Counted from the first letter of the stretch, positions 10,220 through 18,422 are shown. The stretch: DNA of 33,965 bases from Acholeplasmataceae bacterium (GCA_012800005.1 JAAZKC010000095.1:1-33965), one strand, 5' to 3'. Notes: generated by a model not told the origin, from the sequence alone. Made by a program: numbers and translations.

Positions 10220-10602
10220 ATGTTCATAGATAGAGAAAAAGAACTAATGTTTTTAGAAGAAAAATTAAATAGTAAAATATTTGAATTTGGCGTGCTTCAT
10301 GGAAGAAGAAGGGTTGGAAAGACTGTTTTTATAAAGGAAGCGATAAAGGGGAAGAATGCGATTTATTTTCAAGCACATCAAACTAATATGGAAATTAATT
10401 TAGAACTTTTATCTTCTCTTTACGGGAAATATAAGAATATGGTCAAAATATCTTATAATTCAATGTATGAGTTATTTAGACAGTTTTTTTAGAGGAAGAT
10501 TTGATTGTGGTTATTGATGAGTTTACTTATTTAACAAAGATAGATAAAGGTTTTGAGTCAATGCTACAAAATTTAATTGGTGAATATAAAAATAAAACAA
10601 CA
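10220..10602 (+). pseudogene. Front fragment of an archaeal-type ATP-binding protein (frameshifted)
   Basis: The start MFIDREKELMFLEEKL and the Walker A GRRRVGKT (about residues 29-36) are typical of ATPase_2/DUF234-type P-loop ATPases. The frame stops at 10490-10492, just after a run of seven T (10484-10490). Restoring one T continues the protein as FRQFFLEEDLIVVIDEFTYL, which contains the expected Walker B (VVIDEF). Sequence similar to this family then ends near 10600, and the next residues belong to a GalE protein. The remaining two thirds or so of a normal member (usually about 450 residues) are missing. It is a truncated, frameshifted remnant with an approximate end. Confidence 0.85.
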
Positions 10603-11281
10603 TTTAATTTAGTTAAGTTTGCACTTAAATATAAGGTTCCTAAATTTATTTTTTCATCAAGTGCTACAGTTTATGGCGATTAAAAATCACCATTTAATGA
10701 AGAAATGCCAAGAGGCATCACCACAAACCCTTATGGAGAAACAAAGAAAATGAATGAACGTATCTTAGAAGATATCGCTTATGCAAATAAAGATTTTAGT
10801 GTAGTTTTATTAAAATATTTTAATCCTATTGGGGCTCACAAATCAGGACTGATTGGTGAGAAACCAACAGGAATTCCAAATAATTTAATGCCTTATATTA
10901 CTCAAACCGCAAAAGGTATTATAAAAAAACTTTATGCTTTTGGAAATGATTATAATACTATCGACGGTACTGGAGTTAGAGATTATATTCACGTTGTTGA
11001 TTTTGCGAAAGGGCATGTTAAAGTACTAGAATATAATCATAAAGAGTAGAGATATTTAATCTTGGCATAGGAAAAGGAACCTCAGTATTAGAAATAGTAA
11101 ACGCATTTGAAAAAGAAAATAAGATTAAAATTCCTTATGAAATAACGGATAGACGTCTTGGTGATATTGATGAGAGTTATGCATCAATTGATAAAACTAA
11201 AAAAATTTTTAACTTGAAGCAAAACTAACAATTGAAGATATGGTTAGAGATTCTTGGAATTTTGAAAAGAATTTAAAATAG
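10603..11281 (+). pseudogene. galE: Broken galE (UDP-glucose 4-epimerase) 3' fragment
   Basis: The sequence encodes the C-terminal two thirds of Gal[24 protein letters not shown] (the catalytic YxxxK), [52 protein letters not shown] and LTIEDMVRDSWNF. It is non-functional. The Rossmann N-terminus is absent. There is an in-frame TAA at 10681, a frameshift near 11047 (the frame moves so that EIFNLG begins at 11049), and a second frameshift near 11215 that restores EAKLTIEDM to the TAG at 11279-11281. The 5' end is fused to the ATPase fragment. It is probably a leftover from an older sugar-nucleotide locus beside the present polysaccharide cluster. Confidence 0.93.
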
Positions 11282-11330
11282 TTATAAAAAAATACGTTTG
11301 TATAACAAATAATAATTAGTGTAATTAAAA

Positions 11331-11365
11331 AAAGAGAGCATCCATGATTAAATGCTTTCTTTTTT
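11331..11365. terminator. Bidirectional terminator between galE remnant and SecB-like gene
   Basis: AAAGAGAGCAT (11331-11341) pairs with ATGCTTTCTTT (11352-11362), with one G-U pair on the plus strand and one A-C mismatch on the minus strand. There are T runs on both sides (TTTCTTTTTT forward, seven T in reverse). It is placed to stop the minus-strand TAC operon and any transcript from the pseudogene. Confidence 0.8.
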
Positions 11366-11376
11366 CTTGAATAAAA

Positions 11377-11763
11377 TTATTTTTTTTCTTTAAATGTTCT
11401 AACATCTACAAAGGGTAATATTATTGGCGGAAGCAGTGCTGCTCCAGTTAACGAATTAAGGGCAGACCTTATAAATGGGAATATTATTTGTATTGCACCG
11501 ACATTTAAAAAATCTTTTAACTCGTCTTCAGAATGGTATTCACTAACAAAAAAAGTTGATTCATAAATAACATTTATATCTAATGGAAATGCGTTTTCAG
11601 CAGTGTTTTGAAGTTTTAATTCAACTTCAACTACATAAGTGTCGGATTCTATTTTAGTAATCTTTTTGTAATATTTAGGAACGATTTTGAAGTCTTCCCC
11701 TAATAAACCGTTATCATATAATAGCAGTTTTTTAGCAAGAATATCTGTATGTCTGTATCTCAT
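11377..11763 (-). CDS. SecB-like chaperone of a toxin-antitoxin-chaperone operon
   Basis: The start is placed at the ATG at 11763 because AAAGGGGA lies about eight bases upstream; an ATG at 11787 would add eight residues without a site. The 128-residue protein has the SecB-like pattern: beta strands (TYVVEVELKLQNTAENAFPLDINVIYESTFFV) followed by FLNVGAIQIIFPFIRSALNSLTGAALLPPIILP, the characteristic FPF(I/L)R...LT....LPPI/L.LP signature. It is the third gene of a minus-strand operon after a HigB-like toxin and a HigA-like antitoxin, the arrangement of TAC systems such as M. tuberculosis HigBA-Rv1957. There SecB protects the antitoxin from aggregation and proteolysis. It overlaps the antitoxin gene by 32 bases. 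A role in general export cannot be excluded. Confidence 0.85.
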   Translation of the reverse strand: MRYRHTDILAKKLLLYDNGLLGEDFKIVPKYYKKITKIESDTYVVEVELKLQNTAENAFPLDINVIYESTFFVSEYHSEDELKDFLNVGAIQIIFPFIRSALNSLTGAALLPPIILPFVDVRTFKEKK

Positions 11764-12163
11764 TTTTTTCTTCCCCTTTATACACATAAATATCTTCTTT
11801 TTTAAGATTATTTTCTTTTGAATTAAATTTATAAAATTCTTCTAAAAAATTTTGGTAAAATTTGTTTTCGAAAAACTCAACGTTTTTATCAATTATCTCA
11901 ATTTTCAAATCTAAAGCATCGACAAGCTTAATGATAGTATTTAATCTTGGAGAATGTGCTTGTGCTTCTATTCTTGCGATGGCTGATTGATTAAGGCCAA
12001 CTAAGTCTCCTAATTCTTTTTGAGTTAGTCCCTTTTTATTTCTTGCTTCAATAATATTTTGGATAATTTTTTTCTCAAGGCGGTAGTCATCGCCCCATTT
12101 TTTTAATAATTCACTTTTTTCTTCAAGTTTTTCAAAAAAAGTTAATGCATTTTTCTTTTTCAT
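11732..12163 (-). CDS. HigA-like XRE antitoxin with C-terminal extension
   Basis: The start is taken at the ATG at 12163, six bases after AGGTG; a GTG at 12172 would add three residues and abut the toxin stop. The protein has 143 residues. An XRE helix-turn-helix (IIEARNKKGLTQKELGDLVGLNQSAIARIEAQAHSPRLNTIIKLVDALDLKIEI) occupies roughly residues 36-88. After it comes an unusual tail of about 50 residues, aromatic and charged (FFENKFYQNFLEEFYKF, then IYVYKGEEKNEIQTYRY). In TAC antitoxins such a tail is the chaperone-addiction (ChAD) segment bound by SecB. It probably neutralises the upstream toxin and represses the operon. The 3' end overlaps the SecB-like gene. Confidence 0.87.
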   Translation of the reverse strand: MKKKNALTFFEKLEEKSELLKKWGDDYRLEKKIIQNIIEARNKKGLTQKELGDLVGLNQSAIARIEAQAHSPRLNTIIKLVDALDLKIEIIDKNVEFFENKFYQNFLEEFYKFNSKENNLKKEDIYVYKGEEKNEIQTYRYSC

Positions 12164-12172
12164 ATTTATCAC

Positions 12173-12526
12173 CTATTTAATTTGTCCCTTTTTAATATCA
12201 TTAATATATCTTTTTGCTTTATTTATTTCATTTGGCGGAAGTTTTGGAGTTTTTTTGTAAAATCCTTGTAGAATATAAAATTTATTATTAAAGCAAGTAA
12301 AAAAAATTCTTATTTTTGGCGGTCTTAATTCAAAAAGATTGTCATCTATTTTTTTATAACTTTCCCTTTTAAATTTAGAATTCATTTTAAATCCATGTTC
12401 TGACAATTTTTCAATGTATAACATAATGTTTCCATAATCTGTTCCTTTTTTAGAACCTTCCATTTCATTAATTAAGTCAAGTATCAAAGCATTGTCTTCA
12501 CTTGGATAATACTCAATATCATACAT
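12173..12526 (-). CDS. HigB/Gp49-type RelE-family toxin
   Basis: A 117-residue protein with the pattern of the phage Gp49-like/HigB group of RelE-fold mRNA interferases: LFELRPPKIRIFFTCFNNKFYILQGFYKKTPKLPPNEINKAKRYINDI. The arginines of ELRP and RIFF and the GFxKKTxKxP motif are typical. Family members cleave mRNA on the ribosome. It is the first gene of the TAC operon, and the antitoxin follows within a few bases. AAGGATG stands about ten bases before the ATG (12526). The N-terminal 40 residues (MYDIEYYPSEDNALILDLINEM...) also match the group. No truncation is apparent. Confidence 0.88.
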   Translation of the reverse strand: MYDIEYYPSEDNALILDLINEMEGSKKGTDYGNIMLYIEKLSEHGFKMNSKFKRESYKKIDDNLFELRPPKIRIFFTCFNNKFYILQGFYKKTPKLPPNEINKAKRYINDIKKGQIK

Positions 12527-12541
12527 TTAAGCACATCCTTA

Positions 12542-12557
12542 ATAACAAATTTGTTAT
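12542..12557. promoter_or_regulatory. Perfect 16-bp palindrome, likely TAC operator
   Basis: ATAACAAATTTGTTAT is perfectly self-complementary. It lies immediately downstream of the minus-strand -10 box at 12563-12568, over the expected transcription start and ahead of the toxin ribosome binding site. This is where an XRE antitoxin dimer would be expected to bind for autorepression. Confidence 0.7.
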
Positions 12558-12562
12558 AATTG

Positions 12563-12591
12563 ATTTTATCATTAGATAGGCTTCTTGTCAA
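12563..12591 (-). promoter_or_regulatory. Promoter of the TAC operon
   Basis: On the minus strand TTGACA (12591-12586) and TAAAAT (12568-12563) are spaced by 17 bases, with an extended TG one base before the -10. It is among the best promoter matches in the window and points at the toxin gene. Confidence 0.85.
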
Positions 12592-12703
12592 CGAAAATAA
12601 ACTATTGGTTTAAAATAACTAATAATTATGTGGTAATGTGCCATAAAGTTATTAATTTTAAACATACATTACAATTTAAAACCGCTTACTTAATTAAATA
12701 CTC

Positions 12704-12732
12704 TTGTATTATATACAAAAATAAGATACAAT
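12704..12732 (+). promoter_or_regulatory. Promoter of the polysaccharide cluster
   Basis: TTGTAT (12704-12709) and TACAAT (12727-12732) are separated by 17 bases. Transcription would begin near 12740, which excludes an ATG at 12733 and supports the TTG start at 12769 of the first cluster gene. The rest of 12592-12703 between the divergent promoters is AT-rich with no gene that I can support. Confidence 0.65.
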
Positions 12733-12768
12733 ATGATTATTCAACAAGTGAACAAAGGAAGTGTTTTA

Positions 12769-13389
12769 TTGGAATACTCATTTTATAAAGCAACACCTCT
12801 TTACAAAGAGTTATTAATTTTGAATTTAATAGAAAAGAATAAAAATATCACTCAACGTCAGATGAGTGATGTTTTAGCATCTAGTGTTGCGATGACTAAT
12901 AATTATCTTAATGAAATTGAGAAAAGAGGGTTATTAGAAAGAGAATATATTTCCACAAAAGAAGTTATTTATCATATTACAGATGAAGGAAGAAAAAGAA
13001 GAAAGTATTTAAGTATAGTTTATTTAAACGAAAGCCAAAAAATGTATGATGGAGCTAAAGAAGAACTACTTAAATTTGTAGAACAAATAAAAGAAAAGGG
13101 GTTTAAAAAGATTTTATTATATGGTGCAGGAGAAGTTGCAGAAATCTTTTTAAACGCGATTAAAGGTGAAGTAGAAGTATTAGCTGTAATAGATGATGAC
13201 GAGAGTAAACAAGGGAAAGAACTTGTGAATATATTAATTATTTCAAAAAATGAAATAATTAATTATGAATATGATGGAATATTAATATCAAGTTACAGTC
13301 ACCAAAAACTAATTAATCAAAAAATAAAAGAAATGGATATTCCTAATGAGAAAATAATGACATTTTTTGGAGTCCCATATGATTTATAA
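12769..13389 (+). CDS. Winged-helix / Rossmann-domain regulator at the head of the cluster
   Basis: The TTG start at 12769 is chosen because AAAGGAAG lies nine bases before it and the promoter at 12704-12732 would start RNA near 12740; an upstream ATG at 12733 has no ribosome site. The 206-residue protein has an N-terminal winged helix (NKNITQRQMSDVLASSVAMTNNYLNEIEKRGLLEREY, then YHITDEGRKRRKYL) of MarR-like type. The C-terminal part begins KKILLYGAGEVAEIFLNAI (about residues 110-128), a GxGxxx nucleotide- or cofactor-binding fold like those found at the N-termini of sugar acetyltransferases. It is inferred to be a transcription regulator of the polysaccharide operon that senses a nucleotide-linked ligand. 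It overlaps the next gene by 11 bases. Confidence 0.75.
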   Translation: MEYSFYKATPLYKELLILNLIEKNKNITQRQMSDVLASSVAMTNNYLNEIEKRGLLEREYISTKEVIYHITDEGRKRRKYLSIVYLNESQKMYDGAKEELLKFVEQIKEKGFKKILLYGAGEVAEIFLNAIKGEVEVLAVIDDDESKQGKELVNILIISKNEIINYEYDGILISSYSHQKLINQKIKEMDIPNEKIMTFFGVPYDL

Positions 13390-14008
13390 GGGATTTAAAC
13401 GAATGATGGATTTTTTACTTTCTTTAATAGGAATAATCTTATTATTACCGCTATTTATTATTTTTTCATTATTAATAAAATTAACAAGTAAAGGACCAAT
13501 ATTTTTTAAACAAAAAAGAGTTGGTAAAAATAAAAAACTATTTACAATGTTGAAATTTAGAACAATGAGAATAGATACGCCGAAAGATATACCAACACAT
13601 ATGTTAGAAAATCCAGAACAATGGATTACAAAAGTAGGAAAGTTTTTAAGAAAAACAAGTTTAGATGAACTTCCTCAAATACTTAATATTTTTGTTGGTC
13701 AAATGTCTATTATCGGACCAAGACCAGCACTTTGGAATCAAGATGATTTAATAGTGGAAAGAGATAAATATAAGGCAAATAATGTTCGTCCAGGGCTTAC
13801 AGGTTATGCTCAAATACATGGAAGAGATGAACTCCCAATTGTGGAGAAGGCTAAATTAGATGGATATTATATTGAGAATTTTGGAATATGGATTGATATA
13901 AAGACATTTTTCGGAACGATAAAAAGTATATTCAAATCTGAAGGTATTGTTGAAGGCGGAACAGGTGCTTTAGAAAATAAAGAAAAACAAAATGAGGTGA
14001 ATTTATGA
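13379..14008 (+). CDS. Initiating undecaprenyl-phosphate sugar phosphotransferase (PglC/WcaJ family)
   Basis: This enzyme moves a sugar-1-phosphate from a UDP-sugar to the lipid carrier undecaprenyl phosphate, the first step of repeat-unit assembly. The ATG at 13379 (209 residues) is preferred to a TTG at 13367, because TGGAG lies just before it. Seen in sequence: one N-terminal membrane helix (about 8-34, the re-entrant helix of monotopic transferases); then RVGKN and MLKFRTMR; then the catalytic acidic pair in [13 protein letters not shown]; then MSIIGPRP and [14 protein letters not shown]. It overlaps the regulator gene by 11 bases and the ugd ATG by four. The sugar it transfers cannot be read from sequence; GlcNAc- or FucNAc-type sugars are possible. 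Confidence 0.93.
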   Translation: MIYKGFKRMMDFLLSLIGIILLLPLFIIFSLLIKLTSKGPIFFKQKRVGKNKKLFTMLKFRTMRIDTPKDIPTHMLENPEQWITKVGKFLRKTSLDELPQILNIFVGQMSIIGPRPALWNQDDLIVERDKYKANNVRPGLTGYAQIHGRDELPIVEKAKLDGYYIENFGIWIDIKTFFGTIKSIFKSEGIVEGGTGALENKEKQNEVNL

Positions 14009-15171
14009 AAATTACAGTCGTAGGAACTGGTTATGTAGGGCTATCAAACGCAGTTTTACTTAGCCAAAAAAATGATGTTGTAGCGTTGGATATTATAGAA
14101 TCAAAGGTGGAATTAATTAATAATAAAATTTCTCCAATTGCAGATAAAGAAATTGAGGATTTTTTTAAAACAAAAAAACTTTCTTTAATTGCAACAACAG
14201 ATAAGAAATTAGCGTATAAAGATGCAGTGTATGTCATAATATCAACTCCAACAGATTATGATCCGAAAAAGAATTTTTTTGATACATCAACTGTTGATTC
14301 TACAATTATGGATGTTGAAAAATATAATCCCCAAGCGGTTATTGTAATAAAATCAACCATTCCTGTTGGTTATACTGAGCAAAAAAGAAAAGAACATCCC
14401 AATTTGAAAATAATTTTTTCTCCAGAATTTTTAAGAGAAGGAAAAGCCCTTTATGACAATTTATATCCATCGAGAATTGTGGTTGGTGATCATTCAAAAG
14501 AAGCAGAAGTTTTTGCGAAATTATTAGTTGAAGGTGCTAAAAAAGAAAACATTCCAGTTTTGTTTACTAATCCAACAGAAGCAGAAGCAATAAAACTTTT
14601 TTCTAATACATACTTAGCGTTAAGAGTAGCCTATTTTAATGAATTAGATACTTACGCAGAAGTAAGAGGGTTAGATACAAGAGAAATAATTAAAGGCGTT
14701 AGCTTAGATCCAAGAATAGGAGATTATTATAATAATCCTTCATTTGGATATGGTGGATATTGCTTGCCTAAAGATACTAAACAATTGCTTGCCAATTATA
14801 AAGATGTTCCTCAGCATATGATTTCAGCGGTAGTAGAATCAAATAGAACTAGAAAAGATCACATAGCTGATATGATTATTGATAAGAATCCTAAAGTTGT
14901 GGGAATATTTAGATTAATAATGAAAAGTGATTCGGATAACTTCCGACATTCTTCCATACAAGGTGTAATGAAAAGAATAAAAGCAAAAGGAATCGAAGTA
15001 ATTGTTTATGAACCTGTTTTAAAAGAAGACAATTTTTTTGGCTCTAAAGTAATAAGAGACATAGATGAGTTTAAAAAAGTATCAGATGTAATAGTTGCAA
15101 ATAGATTTTTTAAAGAGTTAAAAGATGTTGAAAATAAAGTTTATACAAGAGATTTGTTTAATAGAGATTAA
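14005..15171 (+). CDS. ugd: UDP-glucose 6-dehydrogenase
   Basis: It oxidises UDP-glucose to UDP-glucuronate with two NAD+. The 388-residue length equals that of short bacterial Ugd proteins. Motifs are the NAD-binding [13 protein letters not shown] (residues 7-19), STPTDYD (about 80-86), [34 protein letters not shown], and the catalytic cysteine in [15 protein letters not shown] (near residue 253). The C-terminal domain has a [15 protein letters not shown] signature. The ATG overlaps the previous stop (ATGA), and GAGGTGA serves as ribosome site. Its product feeds the next gene, an epimerase. The other dehydrogenase in the cluster (28366-29586) belongs to the ManNAc type. Confidence 0.95.
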   Translation: MKITVVGTGYVGLSNAVLLSQKNDVVALDIIESKVELINNKISPIADKEIEDFFKTKKLSLIATTDKKLAYKDAVYVIISTPTDYDPKKNFFDTSTVDSTIMDVEKYNPQAVIVIKSTIPVGYTEQKRKEHPNLKIIFSPEFLREGKALYDNLYPSRIVVGDHSKEAEVFAKLLVEGAKKENIPVLFTNPTEAEAIKLFSNTYLALRVAYFNELDTYAEVRGLDTREIIKGVSLDPRIGDYYNNPSFGYGGYCLPKDTKQLLANYKDVPQHMISAVVESNRTRKDHIADMIIDKNPKVVGIFRLIMKSDSDNFRHSSIQGVMKRIKAKGIEVIVYEPVLKEDNFFGSKVIRDIDEFKKVSDVIVANRFFKELKDVENKVYTRDLFNRD

Positions 15172-15195
15172 ACATAGTTGTTTTTGGAGGTAATT

Positions 15196-16203
15196 ATGAC
15201 TAAAACAATTTTAGTAACAGGAGCAGCGGGATTTATAGGATATCATTTATCAAAAAGATTGCTTGATGAAGGAATAAAAGTAATAGGAATTGACAATTTA
15301 AATGATTATTATGATGTTAAATTAAAACAAGCAAGATTGGATTTAATAAAATATAATCCCCAATTTAATTTTTATAAAATAGACATTCAAAATAGGGAAT
15401 TATTGGAAAAAGTATTTAAAAGCAATAAAATTGATTATGTAATTAACCTAGCGGCACAAGCTGGAGTTAGATATTCAATTGAGAACCCTGATGTTTATAT
15501 AGATAGTAATATTATAGGTTTCTACAATATTTTAGAATTATGTAGACACTATCCAGTAAAACATTTGATTTTTGCATCAAGTAGTTCTGTTTATAAAGCA
15601 AACAAAAAGATTCCGTTTGAAGAAACTGATTTTGTAGATAATCCTGTTTCGTTATACGCAGCAACTAAGAAAAGCAATGAGCTTATGGCATATGCGTATA
15701 GTCATTTATATAATATTCCAACAACAGGACTAAGATTTTTTACTGTCTATGGACCTATGGGACGACCTGATATGGCATATTTTAGTTTCACAGATAAATT
15801 TTTTAAAGGGGAACCCATCAAAATATTTAATAATGGAGATTTTGAAAATGATCTTTATAGGGACTTTACTTATATTGATGATATAGTTGAAGGAATTGTT
15901 AGAGTAATTGATTTACCGCCAAAAGAAGGCAAACCAATGTACAGAATTTTTAACATTGGTAATAATAAACCGGAAAAACTTATGTATTTCATTAATACAT
16001 TAGAAGAGTGTTTATCAATTTCACTAGGAAAAAAAATAGAATTTATTAAAGAATATGAACCAATTAAACCCGGTGATGTGAAAGCAACATATGCATCAAC
16101 AGAACGATTGGAAAAATATGTTGGATATAAACCATCAACAGACCTAAAAAACGGCCTACAAAAATTTACTGATTGGTTTGTTTTATATTATAAAAAACAA
16201 TAA
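15196..16203 (+). CDS. UDP-glucuronate 4-epimerase-like SDR protein
   Basis: An extended short-chain dehydrogenase of 335 residues that starts at the ATG at 15196, six bases after GGAGGT; an ATG at 15178 lacks a site. Motifs are GAAGFIGYHL for NAD binding (about residues 10-19), the DNLNDYYD loop, AAQAGVRYSIENPDVYIDSN, SSSSVY, the catalytic YAATK, and RFFTVYGPMGRPDMAYFSFTDKFFKGEPI. The NDYYD and GPMGRPDMA strings are typical of UDP-glucuronate 4-epimerases (CapI group). It follows ugd directly, so the pair would supply UDP-glucuronate and UDP-galacturonate. UDP-galactose epimerase activity is a less likely alternative. Confidence 0.88.
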   Translation: MTKTILVTGAAGFIGYHLSKRLLDEGIKVIGIDNLNDYYDVKLKQARLDLIKYNPQFNFYKIDIQNRELLEKVFKSNKIDYVINLAAQAGVRYSIENPDVYIDSNIIGFYNILELCRHYPVKHLIFASSSSVYKANKKIPFEETDFVDNPVSLYAATKKSNELMAYAYSHLYNIPTTGLRFFTVYGPMGRPDMAYFSFTDKFFKGEPIKIFNNGDFENDLYRDFTYIDDIVEGIVRVIDLPPKEGKPMYRIFNIGNNKPEKLMYFINTLEECLSISLGKKIEFIKEYEPIKPGDVKATYASTERLEKYVGYKPSTDLKNGLQKFTDWFVLYYKKQ

Positions 16204-16250
16204 TTAAAAAATAGTTAAAGGAAAATTTAAAAAAGGAAGCAGCGAAAGTA

Positions 16251-17429
16251 ATGAAAATACTTGTAATTTCACAATATTATTATCCGGAACCATTCAGAAT
16301 TACTGACATATGTGAATCATTAGTAAAAAAAGGGCACCGTGTTACAGTTTTAACTGGTAATCCGAATTATCCTGATGGGTTCATTTATCAAGGATATGAA
16401 AATAAATATTCATTTGAAGTAATAAATGGGGTTAATGTTATTAGATCAAAAATATATCCAAGAAAAAAAGGTAATGTAAATTTGTTTTTAAACTATATAA
16501 GTTTCCCCATAAAAACAAGAAAACTTGTAAAAAAAATAGATAAAGATTTTGATGTAGTTTTTGTTAATCAATTATCACCAGTAATGTCTGCTATTCCAGG
16601 AATAAAATATGCTAAAAAAAACAACAAAAAAATTTGTTTATATTGTTTGGATTTGTGGCCAGAAAGTTTAGTTTCTGGTGGTATAAAGAAAAACGGTATA
16701 ATTTATAAGGTTTTCAATAAAATAGCGAAAAAGATTTATAAAAAAATGGATAAGATTTTGATTAGTTCGAAATCTTTTGCAGATAAATTTGCCGAATATA
16801 ATATTGAAACAAAGTATTTACCACAATATGCTGAAGAAAGCTTCACATTTATTTCAGAAGAGCGAAAAAAAGATGGTTTTTTTCAAGTAGTTTTTGCTGG
16901 TAATATTGGAGAGATGCAATCCGTCGAAACGATTATTCTTGCTGCTAATGAACTTAAAAATTATAAAAATATTATATTCAATATTTACGGTAGTGGTTCT
17001 AACTATGATAATATTTATAAACTCAAAGAAGATTTGGGATTAAATAATGTTTTAATTCACGGCAGAAAAGATATAAGTGAAATGCCGAGTATTTATTTTC
17101 ATTCAGATGTTATGTTGGTAACACTCAAAAAAGATGATTTAATATCTAAAACTCTACCAGGTAAAGTACAAACATATATGGCGGCAAGGAGGCCTATAAT
17201 TGGTGCTATTGATGGGGAAACCAAAGAAATAATAAAAGAAGCTCAAGCGGGATATGTTTGTGAGGCAGAAAATTATAAAGAATTGAGTAAATTAATTTTA
17301 TTTGCTAGCAAAGATGAAAATCTAATAAAAAAAGGCAACAACGGAAGAAAATATTATGATGAAAATTTTGCAAAAGAAAAAGTTTTAGACAGATTAGAAG
17401 CAATACTTTTGGAGGTTTGTGATGTTTAA
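16251..17429 (+). CDS. GT4 glycosyltransferase, WbuB-like (probable L-FucNAc transferase)
   Basis: A 392-residue GT-B glycosyltransferase. The N-terminal acceptor domain starts MKILVISQYYYPEPFRITDICESLVKKGHRVTVLTGNPNYPDG, a beginning typical of WbuB/WbuB-like enzymes. The donor domain has VVFAGNIGEMQSVETII (about 218-234), LIHGRKD and STGxK-like ISKTLPGKVQTYMAARRPII. It lies directly before the three UDP-L-FucNAc genes, as wbuB accompanies fnlABC in O-antigen clusters, so L-FucNAc (or its amidine) is the best guess for the donor sugar. No signal peptide is seen; the action is at the inner membrane face. It overlaps the next gene by eight bases. Confidence 0.87.
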   Translation: MKILVISQYYYPEPFRITDICESLVKKGHRVTVLTGNPNYPDGFIYQGYENKYSFEVINGVNVIRSKIYPRKKGNVNLFLNYISFPIKTRKLVKKIDKDFDVVFVNQLSPVMSAIPGIKYAKKNNKKICLYCLDLWPESLVSGGIKKNGIIYKVFNKIAKKIYKKMDKILISSKSFADKFAEYNIETKYLPQYAEESFTFISEERKKDGFFQVVFAGNIGEMQSVETIILAANELKNYKNIIFNIYGSGSNYDNIYKLKEDLGLNNVLIHGRKDISEMPSIYFHSDVMLVTLKKDDLISKTLPGKVQTYMAARRPIIGAIDGETKEIIKEAQAGYVCEAENYKELSKLILFASKDENLIKKGNNGRKYYDENFAKEKVLDRLEAILLEVCDV

Positions 17430-18417
17430 AGAGAAAATATTATTAGTAACAGGTGGTACTGGTTCATTTGGAAACGCAGTAGTGTCAAGATTTCTAAAAT
17501 CTGATATAAAAGAAATTAGAATTCTTTCAAGAGATGAAAAGAAACAAGAAGACATGCGAAAACGCTATAATAACGATAAACTTAAATTCTATATCGGAGA
17601 CGTAAGAGATTATAATTCGATAGAAGGAGCATTTATTGGAGTTGATTATGTTTTTCATGCGGCAGCATTAAAACAAGTTCCATCTTGTGAGTTTTATCCA
17701 ATGGAAGCTGTTAAAACCAACATTATTGGAAGTGATAACGTTATTTCTGCATGTGTTAAAAACAAGGTTAAAAAAGCAATTTTTTTATCAACTGATAAAG
17801 CAGCCTATCCAATTAACGCTATGGGTATGAGTAAGGCTTTAATGGAGAAAAATGTTGTTGCAAGATCACGCCAATTAAGAGAAGAAGATACTGTTCTTTG
17901 TTTAACAAGATACGGAAATGTAATGGCTTCAAGAGGTTCAGTAATTCCTTTATTTGTTAGTCAAATAGAAGCAAGGGAACCCATTACTATTACAAACCCT
18001 GAAATGACAAGGTTTATGATGACACTAGAAGATGCAGTAGATTTAGTTCTTTATGCGTTTAAACACGGAAATCAAGGAGATTTATTTGTTCAAAAAGCAC
18101 CAGCAGCTACTATTGATGTTTTAGCAAAAGCAGTTTTAGAGTTAAAAGGTTCTAAAACAGCACCAGTTTATATTGGGACAAGACATGGCGAAAAATTGTA
18201 TGAAGTTTTAGTTACTCAAGAAGAAATGGTAAAGGCGGAAGATTTAGGAGATTTCTTTAGAATACCAGCAGACAATAGAAATTTGAATTATGATAAATTT
18301 ATTGAAAAGGGATCTAAAGAAATTCAACAAACAGAATCATATCATTCACACAATACAGCTAGATTAGATGTTGAAGGTATGAAGAAACTATTATTAAAAT
18401 TAGATTTGTTTAAGTGA
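17422..18417 (+). CDS. capE: UDP-GlcNAc 4,6-dehydratase/5-epimerase (CapE/FnlA)
   Basis: First enzyme of UDP-N-acetyl-L-fucosamine synthesis: 4,6-dehydration plus 5-epimerisation of UDP-GlcNAc. The ATG at 17422 lies six bases after GGAGG. The 331-residue SDR protein has GGTGSFGNAVV (about residues 10-20), SRDEKKQEDMR, DVRDYNSI, HAAALKQVPSCEFYP and STDKAAYPINAMGMSKALMEK. In the last motif the usual Tyr of YxxxK is replaced by Met (MGMSK), which is the CapE/FlaA1-type pattern. RFMMTLEDAVDLV and IGTRHGEKLYE follow. CapF and CapG genes come next in the order capE-capF-capG, so the assignment to CapE rather than PseB/FlaA1 is well supported. Confidence 0.93.
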   Translation: MFKEKILLVTGGTGSFGNAVVSRFLKSDIKEIRILSRDEKKQEDMRKRYNNDKLKFYIGDVRDYNSIEGAFIGVDYVFHAAALKQVPSCEFYPMEAVKTNIIGSDNVISACVKNKVKKAIFLSTDKAAYPINAMGMSKALMEKNVVARSRQLREEDTVLCLTRYGNVMASRGSVIPLFVSQIEAREPITITNPEMTRFMMTLEDAVDLVLYAFKHGNQGDLFVQKAPAATIDVLAKAVLELKGSKTAPVYIGTRHGEKLYEVLVTQEEMVKAEDLGDFFRIPADNRNLNYDKFIEKGSKEIQQTESYHSHNTARLDVEGMKKLLLKLDLFK

Positions 18418-18422
18418 TATTT

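Noticed and set aside
10484-10490. T7 tract as a programmed frameshift site in the ATPase gene
   Set aside because: The gene is cut off about 110 bases later by a galE fragment that itself carries several lesions, so simple decay is the better explanation.
12585-12788. A 67-codon forward reading frame between the divergent promoters
   Set aside because: It starts inside the -35 box of the TAC promoter, lacks a ribosome site, overlaps the start of the winged-helix gene and shows no recognisable protein features.
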